Of a stretch of DNA of 39,553 bases, positions 22,962-32,291 are shown piece by piece. Position 1 is the stretch's first letter; every line of letters starts with the position of its first letter. Source of the stretch: an uncultured Lachnospiraceae bacterium (GTDB lineage Bacteria; Bacillota; Clostridia; Lachnospirales; Lachnospiraceae); assembly GCA_910585635.1 (NCBI GenBank), contig CAJUFE010000010.1, forward strand, positions 68,416 to 107,968, in the 5' to 3' direction. The notes under the pieces are model-generated. The model made no database searches. It was not told the origin of the DNA and worked only from the letters and a program-made list of their open reading frames with translations. Position numbers and translations under genes: made by a program.

Positions 22962-24350
22962 ATGATAAGGCGGGAACGGATGGTAAGCTGGAAACAGCGG
23001 ATGGCTGCGGGAACTGCCATTTTGTTGGCAGGTGTCCTCTTTGCGGTCCCGGCTTATGGCACGCGGCAGGATGTGGAGGATGCCAGGGCAGAGGCTTCGG
23101 CGATGGAAGCGGAGATGGAGAAGGTGGAGCAGACGCTCCAGAGCCTGGAGGGGCTGAAGGCAGATACGGCGGCGTATGTCCAGGAGCTGGATAGGAACCT
23201 GTCGGCATTGAGCAGTGAGCTGGAGGTGCTTGGCGGACAGGTCCTGGCAAAGGAGGAGGAGATCCGGGAGACAGATGTGCTGCTGGAGGCGGCAAAGGCA
23301 GATGAGGCCCGCCAGTATGAGGCCATGAAGCTGCGGATCCAATATATGTATGAAAAGGGGAGCGCCAGCTTTATGGAGATCCTCTTTGGGGCAAGGGATC
23401 TTTCGGAGCTTTTGGACCGGGCGGAGTATATCAGTAAGATCTCGGCTTATGACCGGGAGCAGCTGGATGTGTATGCAGCGGTCCGCCAGGAGCGGGAGGA
23501 GACCGAGGAGCGGCTTGACTGGGAGCATCAGGAGCTTTTGGCCCTTAAGGATGCGACGGCGGCGAAGCAGGCGTCTGTTGAGACACTCCTGGGTGCGAAG
23601 CAGGCGGAGCTGGCCTCCTATGAGGGGCAGGTCGCGTCAGCGAAGGAGCAGGTGGATGCCTATCAGCAGGACTTAGCGGCCCAGGAGGCGAAGATCCTGG
23701 CTTTGGAAGAGGAGATCTTACGGCAAGAGGAGGAAGCCAGGAGACGGGCGGAGGAGGAAGCGAAAAGGAGAGAAGAGGAGGCCAGGAGACTGGCAGAGGA
23801 AGCGCGGCAAGAGGCAGCAAGACGGGCGGAAGAAGAGCAGCAAGAGGCGGCAAAAGGGACGGAGGAAGAGCCGCATGAGGCACAGGGAGAGGATGGATCG
23901 GACAGCGGACCGGGACAAGGGGACGGCGGATCGAATATAAAGGCCGATCTTGGGGATAGTAGCTTTATATGGCCATGTCCTTCCAGCAGCCGGATCACAT
24001 CAGACTTTGGCAGCAGGAGCTCCCCCACGGAAGGGGCATCCACAGAGCATAAAGGGATCGACATCGGTGCGGGGACCGGGAGCAGCATCCTGGCGGCGGC
24101 CGATGGCGTGGTGCTGATCGCCACCTACAGCTATTCCGCCGGGAATTATGTGACCATCAGCCATGGCGGCGGGGTCTCCACCGTCTATATGCATTGTTCA
24201 AGGCTAGATGTGGCGGCGGGCGAGACGGTAAAAAAGGGACAGGTGATCGGGGCGGTAGGGTCTACCGGCTATTCGACGGGACCGCACCTGCATTTTGCTA
24301 TCCGCAGCAAAGGCGTGTATGTTGACCCATTAGACCATGTCCGTCCATAA
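22962..24350 (+). CDS. EnvC/PcsB/CwlO-like murein hydrolase activator, M23 domain
   Basis: This 462-residue secreted protein has a signal peptide (about 1-30, ending FAVPAYG) and a long coiled coil (about 32-310) rich in Glu, Ala, Lys and Arg. Its latter part is almost pure RRAEEEAKRREEEARR-type repeat. A short linker leads to a LytM/M23 domain (about 345-460). The zinc and catalytic residues appear intact: HKGIDIGAG (H-x3-D), VYMHCSRL and PHLHF. It may therefore be an active endopeptidase rather than a degenerate activator such as E. coli EnvC. The position after ftsEX supports activation by FtsX, as for EnvC, PcsB or CwlO. The ATG at 22962 has AGGAGAG seven bases before it; a GTG at 22947 is an alternative. 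The gap 22794-22961 shows no gene. Confidence 0.92.
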   Translation: MIRRERMVSWKQRMAAGTAILLAGVLFAVPAYGTRQDVEDARAEASAMEAEMEKVEQTLQSLEGLKADTAAYVQELDRNLSALSSELEVLGGQVLAKEEEIRETDVLLEAAKADEARQYEAMKLRIQYMYEKGSASFMEILFGARDLSELLDRAEYISKISAYDREQLDVYAAVRQEREETEERLDWEHQELLALKDATAAKQASVETLLGAKQAELASYEGQVASAKEQVDAYQQDLAAQEAKILALEEEILRQEEEARRRAEEEAKRREEEARRLAEEARQEAARRAEEEQQEAAKGTEEEPHEAQGEDGSDSGPGQGDGGSNIKADLGDSSFIWPCPSSSRITSDFGSRSSPTEGASTEHKGIDIGAGTGSSILAAADGVVLIATYSYSAGNYVTISHGGGVSTVYMHCSRLDVAAGETVKKGQVIGAVGSTGYSTGPHLHFAIRSKGVYVDPLDHVRP

Positions 24351-24377
24351 GGCGGCAGCAGATAGGAGATAAAAGCA

Positions 24378-25931
24378 TTGGAGAGCAGGAGCAGATTTTG
24401 GAAAGGTGTTTTGGTAGGCGCACTGGTGACGGCATTTGCGGGGCTGTTGATCGTAGGGATGTCTGCGGGGATCTTCCTGGTGGGCAGGAGTGTGATCCAG
24501 GATCAGATCCAGGTCCAGAGCGGGAGCCCGGCGGGAGCCGAGGAGGGAGCGGTGGACTGGGGACAGGTAGAAGCTAAGTCCAGGCGGATCCAGACGATCA
24601 TCCAGCGCTACTTTTTATTTGAAAAAGACGGCAAAAATATGGAGGAGTTCATCTACAAGGGCCTGATGGCCGGTCTGGACGATCCCTATTCGGTGTATTA
24701 TACCCAGGAGGAATTTACGGACCTGATGGAGGAGACCACCGGGGAATACTGTGGGATCGGAGCCATGGTCTCCAAGAACATGGTGACGGGCATGATCTCG
24801 ATCGCCAAGGTCTTTAAGGGGACGCCGGCGGATGAGGCTGGTCTGCGGGTGGGAGATATCTTTTATCAGGTGGACGATCTGGAGGTGACCACGGATCTTG
24901 ACCTGGATATCCTGGTGAAGCAGCATGTAAAGGGGGAAGAGGGGACCAGTGTCCATCTGAAGATGTTCCGTCCTTCGGTGGAGGACTATGTGGAGATGGA
25001 TGTGGTCCGGCGGCAGATCGAGGTGCCTACGGTGGAATATTCCATGAAGGAAGAGGCCTACGGATACATCTCCATCAGCCAGTTCGATGATGTGACCACA
25101 GAGCAGTTCATAGCCGCTGTGGAGGACTTAGAGGAGCAGGGGATGAAAGGTCTCCTGATCGACCTGCGTGGGAACCCGGGCGGTGTGCTGGATACAGCCG
25201 TGGCTATGATCGACTACATGCTCCCGGACGACCTTCCGCGATATGCCGATGAAGAAGGGCGTGCATTGATCGTATCCACGGCAGACAAGGACGAGCAGGG
25301 GGAGAAATATTACTGCCAGGACGGCCACAGTGTGGATATCCCGGTGGTGGTCTTAGTGGACGGCAATTCGGCCAGCGCGTCGGAGGTGTTCGCCGGAGCC
25401 CTGCGGGACTATGACCGGGCCAAGCTGGTGGGGACCACCACCTTTGGCAAAGGGATCGTGCAGACGCTCCTGCCCTTAGGGGACGGTTCCGCGGTCAAGC
25501 TGACCACGGCCCACTATTACAGCCCCAGCGGGTTCGACCTCCACGGTATCGGCTTGGAGCCGGATGTGGAGATCGCCTATGAGGTGAGCCATGATCAGGA
25601 GAAGGAGGCCGCCACCGGAAAGGATGCGGCGGAGGCTTCTGACGGGAAGGGTGGAGCCTCCACTCCAGGGAAAGAGAAAGAGGCGGAGACCACCGCTCCG
25701 GAAGAAGGTGCGGGGACCTCTGCTCCTGGGGATGGATCAGGGACCTCCATTTCCGGTGGGACCGATAGTGAAGGAGAGGCGTCGGACAGCTCCAGAGCAG
25801 GGGACGGCGCAGGTGCGAAAACAGAGCCGTCCGGCAGCCAGGGAGGACAGGAGTCACCCGAGGAGGACGATGTGCCGGATAACCAGCTGGAGAAGGGGCT
25901 GGAGGTTTTGAAGGAGATGGTGCGGTCATAA
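24378..25931 (+). CDS. S41-family C-terminal processing protease (CtpA/CtpB-like)
   Basis: This 517-residue membrane-anchored serine protease starts with TTG at 24378; AGGAGAT nine bases upstream supports this. One N-terminal transmembrane helix (about 10-36) is followed by a helical region, a PDZ domain (about 115-205, GIGAMVSKNMVTGMISI) and the S41 core. GLLIDLRGNPGGVLD (about 255-270), the nucleophile serine in DGNSASASEVFAG (about 330), and the general-base lysine in TTFGKGIVQT form a complete active site. After the core, a tail of about 110 residues is rich in Gly, Ser, Glu and Thr and lacks the usual peptidoglycan-binding domain. It follows the M23 gene by 27 bases, and may process that protein or FtsEX partners. 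Confidence 0.93.
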   Translation: MESRSRFWKGVLVGALVTAFAGLLIVGMSAGIFLVGRSVIQDQIQVQSGSPAGAEEGAVDWGQVEAKSRRIQTIIQRYFLFEKDGKNMEEFIYKGLMAGLDDPYSVYYTQEEFTDLMEETTGEYCGIGAMVSKNMVTGMISIAKVFKGTPADEAGLRVGDIFYQVDDLEVTTDLDLDILVKQHVKGEEGTSVHLKMFRPSVEDYVEMDVVRRQIEVPTVEYSMKEEAYGYISISQFDDVTTEQFIAAVEDLEEQGMKGLLIDLRGNPGGVLDTAVAMIDYMLPDDLPRYADEEGRALIVSTADKDEQGEKYYCQDGHSVDIPVVVLVDGNSASASEVFAGALRDYDRAKLVGTTTFGKGIVQTLLPLGDGSAVKLTTAHYYSPSGFDLHGIGLEPDVEIAYEVSHDQEKEAATGKDAAEASDGKGGASTPGKEKEAETTAPEEGAGTSAPGDGSGTSISGGTDSEGEASDSSRAGDGAGAKTEPSGSQGGQESPEEDDVPDNQLEKGLEVLKEMVRS

Positions 25932-25989
25932 AAAAATGATAAATTCTTTTGGCTTGACAAGGTTGAAATGCTTTTTTTAACGGGCCCCA

Positions 25990-25998
25990 TGCTATAAT
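25990..25998 (+). promoter_or_regulatory. Extended -10 promoter of the large surface protein gene
   Basis: TGC followed by a perfect TATAAT (25993-25998) gives an extended -10. TTGACA occurs 33 bases upstream, too far to be its -35. Transcription would begin near 26005, leaving a leader of about 170 bases. Confidence 0.65.
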
Positions 25999-26015
25999 CA
26001 CATAAATGGAAGATT

Positions 26016-26069
26016 AAAAGTGTCAGCGATAAGATCAGGAGGATCCTACTGGCACTTTTGTCGTGCCAG
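26016..26069 (+). promoter_or_regulatory. Leader with mutually exclusive hairpins
   Basis: AAAAGTGTCAG (26016-26026) can pair with CTGGCACTTTT (26049-26059, one G-U pair). The same CTGGCAC can instead pair with GTGCCAG (26063-26069). The first pairing resembles a weak terminator (7-bp stem then TTTT), and the second would disrupt it. No known riboswitch class was recognised. The following 100 bases also contain GGGGAT/ATCCCC pairing. Confidence 0.45.
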
Positions 26070-26173
26070 AAAAGTAAGGGGATACCTACAGGGAGCGGAG
26101 GCAAGGGTAACAGTCCAGATCCCCTGGATCGTTACAAAGAAGGCTCATCTGCCAGGGAAGGAGAAAAAGGCAT

Positions 26174-29100
26174 ATGTCAAGAAAAAGAAGAAAAGACGTC
26201 AGACGGAAGAGCAGCGGCCTGTTAGCGGCAGCCATATTGTTTGTATTTGTTTTTGAACATTTTTTTGTACCATTTTCATATGCCACTTCACCGGACATGG
26301 CCAGCGCGTCCGACGCGATCCAGAGCGGGAAGGTCACCTTGACCAACGTCCCGGAGGAGGACGTGCAGATCGCGGTGCTCTCCGATGAGGCCGCCAGCGC
26401 ATCGGGCTATAGCGCCGGGCAGACCGTCTGTCTGGATGTGTACATAAAGAACAACACCGCCGATACGATCACTGACGGCTTCTTAAAGTATGCCGGGACC
26501 GGGATCGAGAAGGACCGGGAGAGCACGTATTTCGAGCTGATCGAAGGGGCGGTGGGGGATGCAGAGGAGAAGGAGATAGAGGAGACCGACGGGGAGAGTC
26601 TGTCCGGGAATGGGCTGTCTGGAGCAGTCCGGTCTGGGGATGAGGCGGACGAGGATACAGAAGACAGGGAGCTGGACGGGGAGGACCAGGATCTGGAAAA
26701 GCCGGACGTGCTGAAGGAGCTGGTGCTGGCGCCAGGACAGAGCTGCCATGTGGGATTTTATTATACGATCAAGGAAGACTTAAGAGGGACCAAGGACCAG
26801 AACATCCGGTTCACCTTTGGTTGGGAGGAGGATGGCAAGGCCCACACCAGTGAGCAGACCTTCCGCTATGTAGTAGGGGCGATGAACCTGCTGCCGGTGG
26901 AGATCTTAGGCGGCGAGCAGGCCCTTGGCGGCGGGACCCAGATCCATGCCGGCGAGGCAGGAGAGATGCTCCTGGACTTTGAACTGGGACAGGTGTGGGA
27001 GATCATCGATGAGCGGCTGGAGGAGACCTTCGACAAAGAGGAAGAGACGGTCGTTGAAGGCGGAGACGCGAAAAAAGATGAGGCGGCCGATGGGATCCAA
27101 GGAGAGGGAGGCCAGGACGATGGGACCGTGGAAGACGGGGCCGTCGAGAAGGATGGAGATACTGGGGAAGCCGAGAAGGATGGAACTACCAGGGAGGACG
27201 AGGATACTGAGGAGGATGAGGATGCCGGGAAGGACGAGAGTGTGGGAGGTTCCGGCAGTGGTCAGGAAGACGCAGATGCTGTAGGAGATGGCAGCGGAGA
27301 AGACAGCGACAGAGCAGATGGATCCCAGGGAGGCGAGAGCGGAGCCGATATGTCCCAGGGAGACGAGGATGGGGCGGATGGATCCCAGGGAGGCGAGGAT
27401 GGGGCGGATGGATCCCAGGGAGGCGAGAGTGGAGCCGATGTGTCCCAGGGCGATGTAGGCCGGGACGATATGTCTCAGAAAGGCGAGAGCCAGAAGGCCG
27501 GGGCTCCAGATGCCGATGACGCAGGACGAGGAGAAGGCACAGGGACGAACGATACATCCCGTGATGCTGCAGATGATGGAGCCGGGGAACAGGGACCGGC
27601 CCTCCAGATGGGAGAGCCCAGGGATATCCCGTTGGTCCGGGAGCCTTTGGATGCAGAGATGGAGGCAGGAGCACCGGCAGCAGACGGAGGGAGCGGAGCG
27701 CCGGAAGGGATGGACGCCGGAGAGGGCAGAGATGATGCCGCGGTCCAGGATCCCCAAGCTCCTGCGCAGCCGCAGCCAGATCAGGCCCCTGCTCTCCAGC
27801 AGCCTGGCACAGAGGACAACGGGGAAGCCGCAGGTGCGGCCGGGACGACCGAGCCTGCAGGCACGGATGATGAGCAGACAACAATGCCGCCAGCAACAGA
27901 TGATGTGCAGGGATCGACGCCTCCTATGACAGACAGTGGGCAGGTACCTGTACCGCCGGCTGTGGATGAGGGACAGACAGAGGCTCCTCCGGCAGCGGAC
28001 GGGGAGCAGGCGGTGACGCCCCCGGCCACAGACGGAGACCAGACGATCCTGCCGCCTGCTGCAGGCGGGGAGCAGGCGGTGGTGCCTCCGGCCACAGACG
28101 GAGACCAGACGATCTTACCGCCTGCTGCAGATGCGGACCAGGGAACGGATCAGATGATCCCTCCGGCAGCAGATGGAGGGGACGCAGCAGCGCCAACCGC
28201 TACCTCATCTACCGCCGCGCCGAAGCCGGATGACGGTCTGGGCGATCTGATCAAATGGGAGGATGATGCCATATCAGGCGGCGAGAAGCCAGTGATCAAG
28301 GGCATCCGCTGTGACGTGGAAGCCTATGGGATCAAGCTGGACGCCTTTAAGGTGGCAGAGGGAGAGGACGGCGAGGAAGACGGTCAGAGCACGTCCGTGC
28401 GCTGTACCTTCCGTGTAGACGGAAAGGCAGAGCCGGGGACCTACTACGGGAACGTGAAGGCTTCCTACCAGTTCAAAGGACGCACCTTCCACACCACCCA
28501 GGGCTTTATCATCGTCGTTCCCGAGATCGAGGATGGAGCGGTGGCTGAGGTCATCCGCCTGATCGATGCACTGCCGGAGCAGACGGAGGTGGAGGAAGCC
28601 TTTGCCGCTTACGACCTGGCAGAGGATGAAGAAGGGCGCGACGCCTACTATATGGAGCTGTATGCCCAGGTGATGGAAGCCTATCGGAAGTATATGGCAC
28701 TGAGCAGCGAGCAGCAGGAGAAGGTCTATAACCGGGATAAGCTGATGGCTTATGAATGGTTGTGGGGCGGGGCGATGTTGGCGGCTGGGGATGTGCTGTC
28801 TATATGGAATTATCCTCAGTTGATAGAAGAACTCCAGAAGGGATCTTCTGTCAAATTAGGACAGGATATCACGGGTAGCTACAGCAGTGGACAGATCGTG
28901 ATAAACGGGGTGGATGCTGTTCTTGACTTAAACGGGAAAACCCTTACCTATACTGGAAATGAAAATGATCTTTTTAAGATTACAAGTGGTAGTCTAACGA
29001 TCATAGATTCGACAGGTGATGGAACGGATGGCACGATCTTAGGTATAACTGTGGGTAATGTGGCCAATGTAGGAGCGAGTGGTTCATTACACATCAAAGG

Positions 29101-32041
29101 GGGAACGATCACAACTAAACAGAGTGAACGTGCGGTCTTTTCCAGCGGGACCGTGATCATGGAAGGCGGCGCGATCAGTGAGAACCATAATGGGAAAACA
29201 ATGCGGGCCGGTGGTATTTTTGCCAATGGTGGTACATTAAAGATCCTGGGAGGCAGTATCGACCATAATTCCGCTCCATATGGAGGAGGGATCTATACCA
29301 GGAATAATGCGCAGGTCATCATCGAAGGTGGAGAGATCTGCGATAATAAAGCGACTGACGGCGGTGGTATATGCTCTTTTCAGTTGTCCGATGAGGAGAA
29401 AGGGAATGCCGGTAGTACGATCCATATCAGCGGAGGAACGATAGCCCGTAATAGCGCAGTTGGTAATGGTGGTGGTATATATGCCCGTTTAGGCACCAGC
29501 AAGGTCATCATTGATGGTGGGAGCATAACTAACAATGAGGCAAAAACAGGCGGGGGTGTAGCCGTCGAAGCGTGGTGTCCGATCGATCTGTCGGGCGGGA
29601 ACATTGAAAAGAATAAGGCGGAAGGATCTGGCGGCGGCATAGCCGTTACCGACGGTATATTGACTGTTACTGGAGGAAGGATCGAGGAGAATGTCTCGCA
29701 AGGAGATGGCGGCGGTATAGCAGTGATCGCCAACGGCACGATAAATCTTAAGGGAGGATCGATCAAAAAGAATACGGCCCAAGGTAATGGCGGTGGTATA
29801 GCATTTGCGGGTAAAGGGAATGCTTTTAGAGGTCTGTTCATGCAAGATGGAGACGGAGAGATCACGGAGAACATGGCAGCCAAAGATGGCGGCGGGGTTG
29901 CTGTCACAGGAGATACCTATCAGGTTGTGATTGATAAGGGTACGATCGCAAAGAATAAAGCCGGCGATCCGAAACATAAGATCCAAAATGCAAGCGATGA
30001 TCCCCATCTGGATGATGGAAAAGATGATATATGCGGAAACGGCGGCGGCATTTATATCGCCCCTAAGAGCGAGGTGGGGAACAGGACGCCTCTTACGATC
30101 AATGGCGGCACCATCGCAGAGAATGAATCTTATGCCGTGACCCGGGATGCTACAGATACGCCAAATAGTGTAGGGGGCGGCGGCATATTCACCGGCAGCG
30201 ATCTTACGATCACCGGTGGAGAGATTAAGGACAATTACGCGGCAGAAGGCGGCGGAGGGATCTTATTCTACTATCGATGTCCTACAGGCTGGGATCCGCT
30301 GATGCCGAATTCAGGCGGCACCCGTCCCACGTTCAAGATGTCAGGCAGCACGATCTCGGGGAATGTTGCGGTGAAAAGCGAAGGCGGCGGGCTGTATTTC
30401 CAGGGTGACGGAGAGATCTCCGGCGGCCAGTTTATAAACAATGAGACGAGGACCATATATGATTATGGCGGCGGCGGGATCTTTATCATGACCAATGCCA
30501 CGTTGCAGCTCTATAACGCGCTGATCACCGATAACTTTGCCGAAGCATATGGCGGCGGTCTGGCTGGCTGTGCGAAGAGCAATACATACATCTTCAGTGT
30601 CAAAGGGGGAGCGATCTACCAAAATACAGCGAGAGGCGATCACGAACACCTGACCCTCAGCAAGGCGGGGGATGAAAAGGTGCTGCGGGTGGAGGATTTC
30701 AGACAGAAGAGCAACGGTTCTATAGACTATTTCTGTTCCGGCAAGAGCGTTGTCTATGATCACATGCTGGGCGGCGGCCATTCCAGGTGGTCCGGCTTCT
30801 GCGATGGCGAGACCATGGCGGTCCCGCTGAATGGTTTTGTAAAGACGAAAGAGGACAGTGACTTTGCTGACGGCAGAGAGGGAAAAGGCCTGATGGGTCT
30901 GACCGCCTATCCTACATCCGATGATATCGCAAAGGTAGATCGGATCGAGGATAAGGTGATCTTTACGGGGAATAAGTCGAATACCCATGGAGGCGGCATT
31001 TCAAACAACGGCGTCCTTTACCTGGGAGAAGGCACGGGGACCGACTGGGAGCCTACGGCAAAGAAGACTTATCACGCAAATGGGCAGGCCATCGATCTTA
31101 CGAAGGACCAGTTCACATTCGTCATGCTGGACAAAGTACCTGAGAAAGATCCGCAGACAGGGAAGCTGAAATATGAAGAAGAGTCTGTAGTCAGTACAGC
31201 TACGAACGATGATAAGGGGGAGATACGGTTCCGCGTCATGGCGGACCGCGCCTTCTCGCCTGATGATTTCACAAGTGGAGCAGGAGAAGATGCCCCGCAA
31301 GAAGGCGTGACCCATGATTACACCTTCTATATGATGGAAAAGGCCGATGCGAATGGGAATATCCGGTATGACACAACGGTGTATAAGATCGATGTCACCA
31401 TGGTGATGCATGTGCAGGAAGAGGAAGACGTACAGGATAACATCGTTTCCTATGTTAAGATCTATACGTACATGGTGGCAAAGGACAGCGCCGGAAAGGA
31501 CCGGATAAAGGTATCGGTCTTGAGGTCAAATGGAAGTGAGGCCATAGAGGGGGACGAGATCAAGTTCGCGAACTTCTGGATCGAAACCCCATCGGGCGGT
31601 GGCGGAGGAGGCGGTCATACGCCCACACCGGACCCGCCAGAGGAGCCGCCCAAGCCGGTAACGCCGGAAAACCCGCCCATCATCCCCTCCGATGACACCG
31701 GCAACGGCACGGTGGTGGAGATCGTGGAGGAGAAGATCGAGGTCCCGATCTTCGCACTGCCTGACGCGGCGCTGCCCCAGATGCCGGAGGAGATCACCCT
31801 TTTTGAGAACGGTGTGCCGAGAGGATATAGGCGTGTGTGGAACCCGGATACACAGCAGTGGGAGTGGATCCCGGAGGATGAGGTCCCGCTGACTACCGTG
31901 GGGCTGGCTAAGGCCGGCGATGATTCCCATCCGATATTGTGGCTCGCCCTCTTTGCGGCCTCCGCCATAGGGATCGTAGCGCTGGTCATCCTCCGCAGGA
32001 AGAGCGGACAGGGACAGAAGGATATGGAAATGGAAGAATGA
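26174..32041 (+). CDS. Large cell-surface beta-helix protein with pilin-type isopeptide domain
   Basis: The protein has 1955 residues. A basic signal peptide (about 1-37, LFVFVFEHFFVPFSYA) starts it. A folded domain (about 45-280) interrupted by acidic sequence follows, then an acidic repeat region (about 285-450, DGSQGGESGAD units) and Pro-rich repeats of about 12 residues (about 570-670, PPATDGDQTIL). A second globular part reaches about 890. A long right-handed beta-helix (about 890-1490) has recurring GGGI, GGSI and NNxA motifs, as in polymorphic outer-membrane or pectate-lyase-like adhesins. A streptococcal FctA/Spy0128-type isopeptide domain follows (about 1640-1803, DQFTFVMLDK to YDTTVYKIDVTMV). 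The C-terminus is a hydrophobic helix (about 1919-1940) plus RRK. The position of the sorting motif reads GLAKAGDDS rather than PKTGD. Likely an adhesin; the ligand is unknown. It has its own promoter and terminator. Confidence 0.88.
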   Translation: MSRKRRKDVRRKSSGLLAAAILFVFVFEHFFVPFSYATSPDMASASDAIQSGKVTLTNVPEEDVQIAVLSDEAASASGYSAGQTVCLDVYIKNNTADTITDGFLKYAGTGIEKDRESTYFELIEGAVGDAEEKEIEETDGESLSGNGLSGAVRSGDEADEDTEDRELDGEDQDLEKPDVLKELVLAPGQSCHVGFYYTIKEDLRGTKDQNIRFTFGWEEDGKAHTSEQTFRYVVGAMNLLPVEILGGEQALGGGTQIHAGEAGEMLLDFELGQVWEIIDERLEETFDKEEETVVEGGDAKKDEAADGIQGEGGQDDGTVEDGAVEKDGDTGEAEKDGTTREDEDTEEDEDAGKDESVGGSGSGQEDADAVGDGSGEDSDRADGSQGGESGADMSQGDEDGADGSQGGEDGADGSQGGESGADVSQGDVGRDDMSQKGESQKAGAPDADDAGRGEGTGTNDTSRDAADDGAGEQGPALQMGEPRDIPLVREPLDAEMEAGAPAADGGSGAPEGMDAGEGRDDAAVQDPQAPAQPQPDQAPALQQPGTEDNGEAAGAAGTTEPAGTDDEQTTMPPATDDVQGSTPPMTDSGQVPVPPAVDEGQTEAPPAADGEQAVTPPATDGDQTILPPAAGGEQAVVPPATDGDQTILPPAADADQGTDQMIPPAADGGDAAAPTATSSTAAPKPDDGLGDLIKWEDDAISGGEKPVIKGIRCDVEAYGIKLDAFKVAEGEDGEEDGQSTSVRCTFRVDGKAEPGTYYGNVKASYQFKGRTFHTTQGFIIVVPEIEDGAVAEVIRLIDALPEQTEVEEAFAAYDLAEDEEGRDAYYMELYAQVMEAYRKYMALSSEQQEKVYNRDKLMAYEWLWGGAMLAAGDVLSIWNYPQLIEELQKGSSVKLGQDITGSYSSGQIVINGVDAVLDLNGKTLTYTGNENDLFKITSGSLTIIDSTGDGTDGTILGITVGNVANVGASGSLHIKGGTITTKQSERAVFSSGTVIMEGGAISENHNGKTMRAGGIFANGGTLKILGGSIDHNSAPYGGGIYTRNNAQVIIEGGEICDNKATDGGGICSFQLSDEEKGNAGSTIHISGGTIARNSAVGNGGGIYARLGTSKVIIDGGSITNNEAKTGGGVAVEAWCPIDLSGGNIEKNKAEGSGGGIAVTDGILTVTGGRIEENVSQGDGGGIAVIANGTINLKGGSIKKNTAQGNGGGIAFAGKGNAFRGLFMQDGDGEITENMAAKDGGGVAVTGDTYQVVIDKGTIAKNKAGDPKHKIQNASDDPHLDDGKDDICGNGGGIYIAPKSEVGNRTPLTINGGTIAENESYAVTRDATDTPNSVGGGGIFTGSDLTITGGEIKDNYAAEGGGGILFYYRCPTGWDPLMPNSGGTRPTFKMSGSTISGNVAVKSEGGGLYFQGDGEISGGQFINNETRTIYDYGGGGIFIMTNATLQLYNALITDNFAEAYGGGLAGCAKSNTYIFSVKGGAIYQNTARGDHEHLTLSKAGDEKVLRVEDFRQKSNGSIDYFCSGKSVVYDHMLGGGHSRWSGFCDGETMAVPLNGFVKTKEDSDFADGREGKGLMGLTAYPTSDDIAKVDRIEDKVIFTGNKSNTHGGGISNNGVLYLGEGTGTDWEPTAKKTYHANGQAIDLTKDQFTFVMLDKVPEKDPQTGKLKYEEESVVSTATNDDKGEIRFRVMADRAFSPDDFTSGAGEDAPQEGVTHDYTFYMMEKADANGNIRYDTTVYKIDVTMVMHVQEEEDVQDNIVSYVKIYTYMVAKDSAGKDRIKVSVLRSNGSEAIEGDEIKFANFWIETPSGGGGGGGHTPTPDPPEEPPKPVTPENPPIIPSDDTGNGTVVEIVEEKIEVPIFALPDAALPQMPEEITLFENGVPRGYRRVWNPDTQQWEWIPEDEVPLTTVGLAKAGDDSHPILWLALFAASAIGIVALVILRRKSGQGQKDMEMEE
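27310..27480. repeat. Coding repeats in the surface protein, acidic region
   Basis: A 21-bp motif around GATGGATCCCAGGGAGGCGA alternates with variants carrying ATGTCCCAGGG. They encode (G/A)D-G/M-SQG-(G/D)-E/D repeats. Copy number could vary in frame. Confidence 0.8.
27880..28150. repeat. Coding repeats in the surface protein, Pro-rich region
   Basis: About seven imperfect 36-bp units encode PPATDGDQTIL-like repeats. Two adjacent 72-bp blocks (about 28017-28140) are nearly identical. The region probably forms an extended wall-spanning stalk. Confidence 0.8.
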
Positions 32042-32078
32042 GACCGAAGGGGTCGGGTCAGAGATGACCGATATAGCG

Positions 32079-32116
32079 ACAGCTGCTCAGGCGATCGAGC
32101 CTGAGCAGCTGTTTTT
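32079..32116 (+). terminator. Intrinsic terminator of the surface protein gene
   Basis: A perfect 14-bp stem (ACAGCTGCTCAGGC at 32079-32092 with its complement at 32099-32112) around GATCGA is followed by a T-run to 32116. Confidence 0.95.
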
Positions 32117-32291
32117 CAGTCTTGCTCTTTATGTATCCGCTATGTATTGGATCAAGTGTTTGATGGTAAACGGTAGATCTACTGTTTACAAAATATTGAA
32201 CATACCTTTTTGATCGAGAATGGATGTTGCACGGTGGTGATCGAAGAGTGGAGGACAGCTTGGAAAGCGGGAGATTTCTTGTACAAGATAA

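Noticed and set aside
26078..26140. c-di-GMP riboswitch in the surface-protein leader
   Set aside because: The conserved core sequences of the GEMM-I and c-di-GMP-II classes could not be found.
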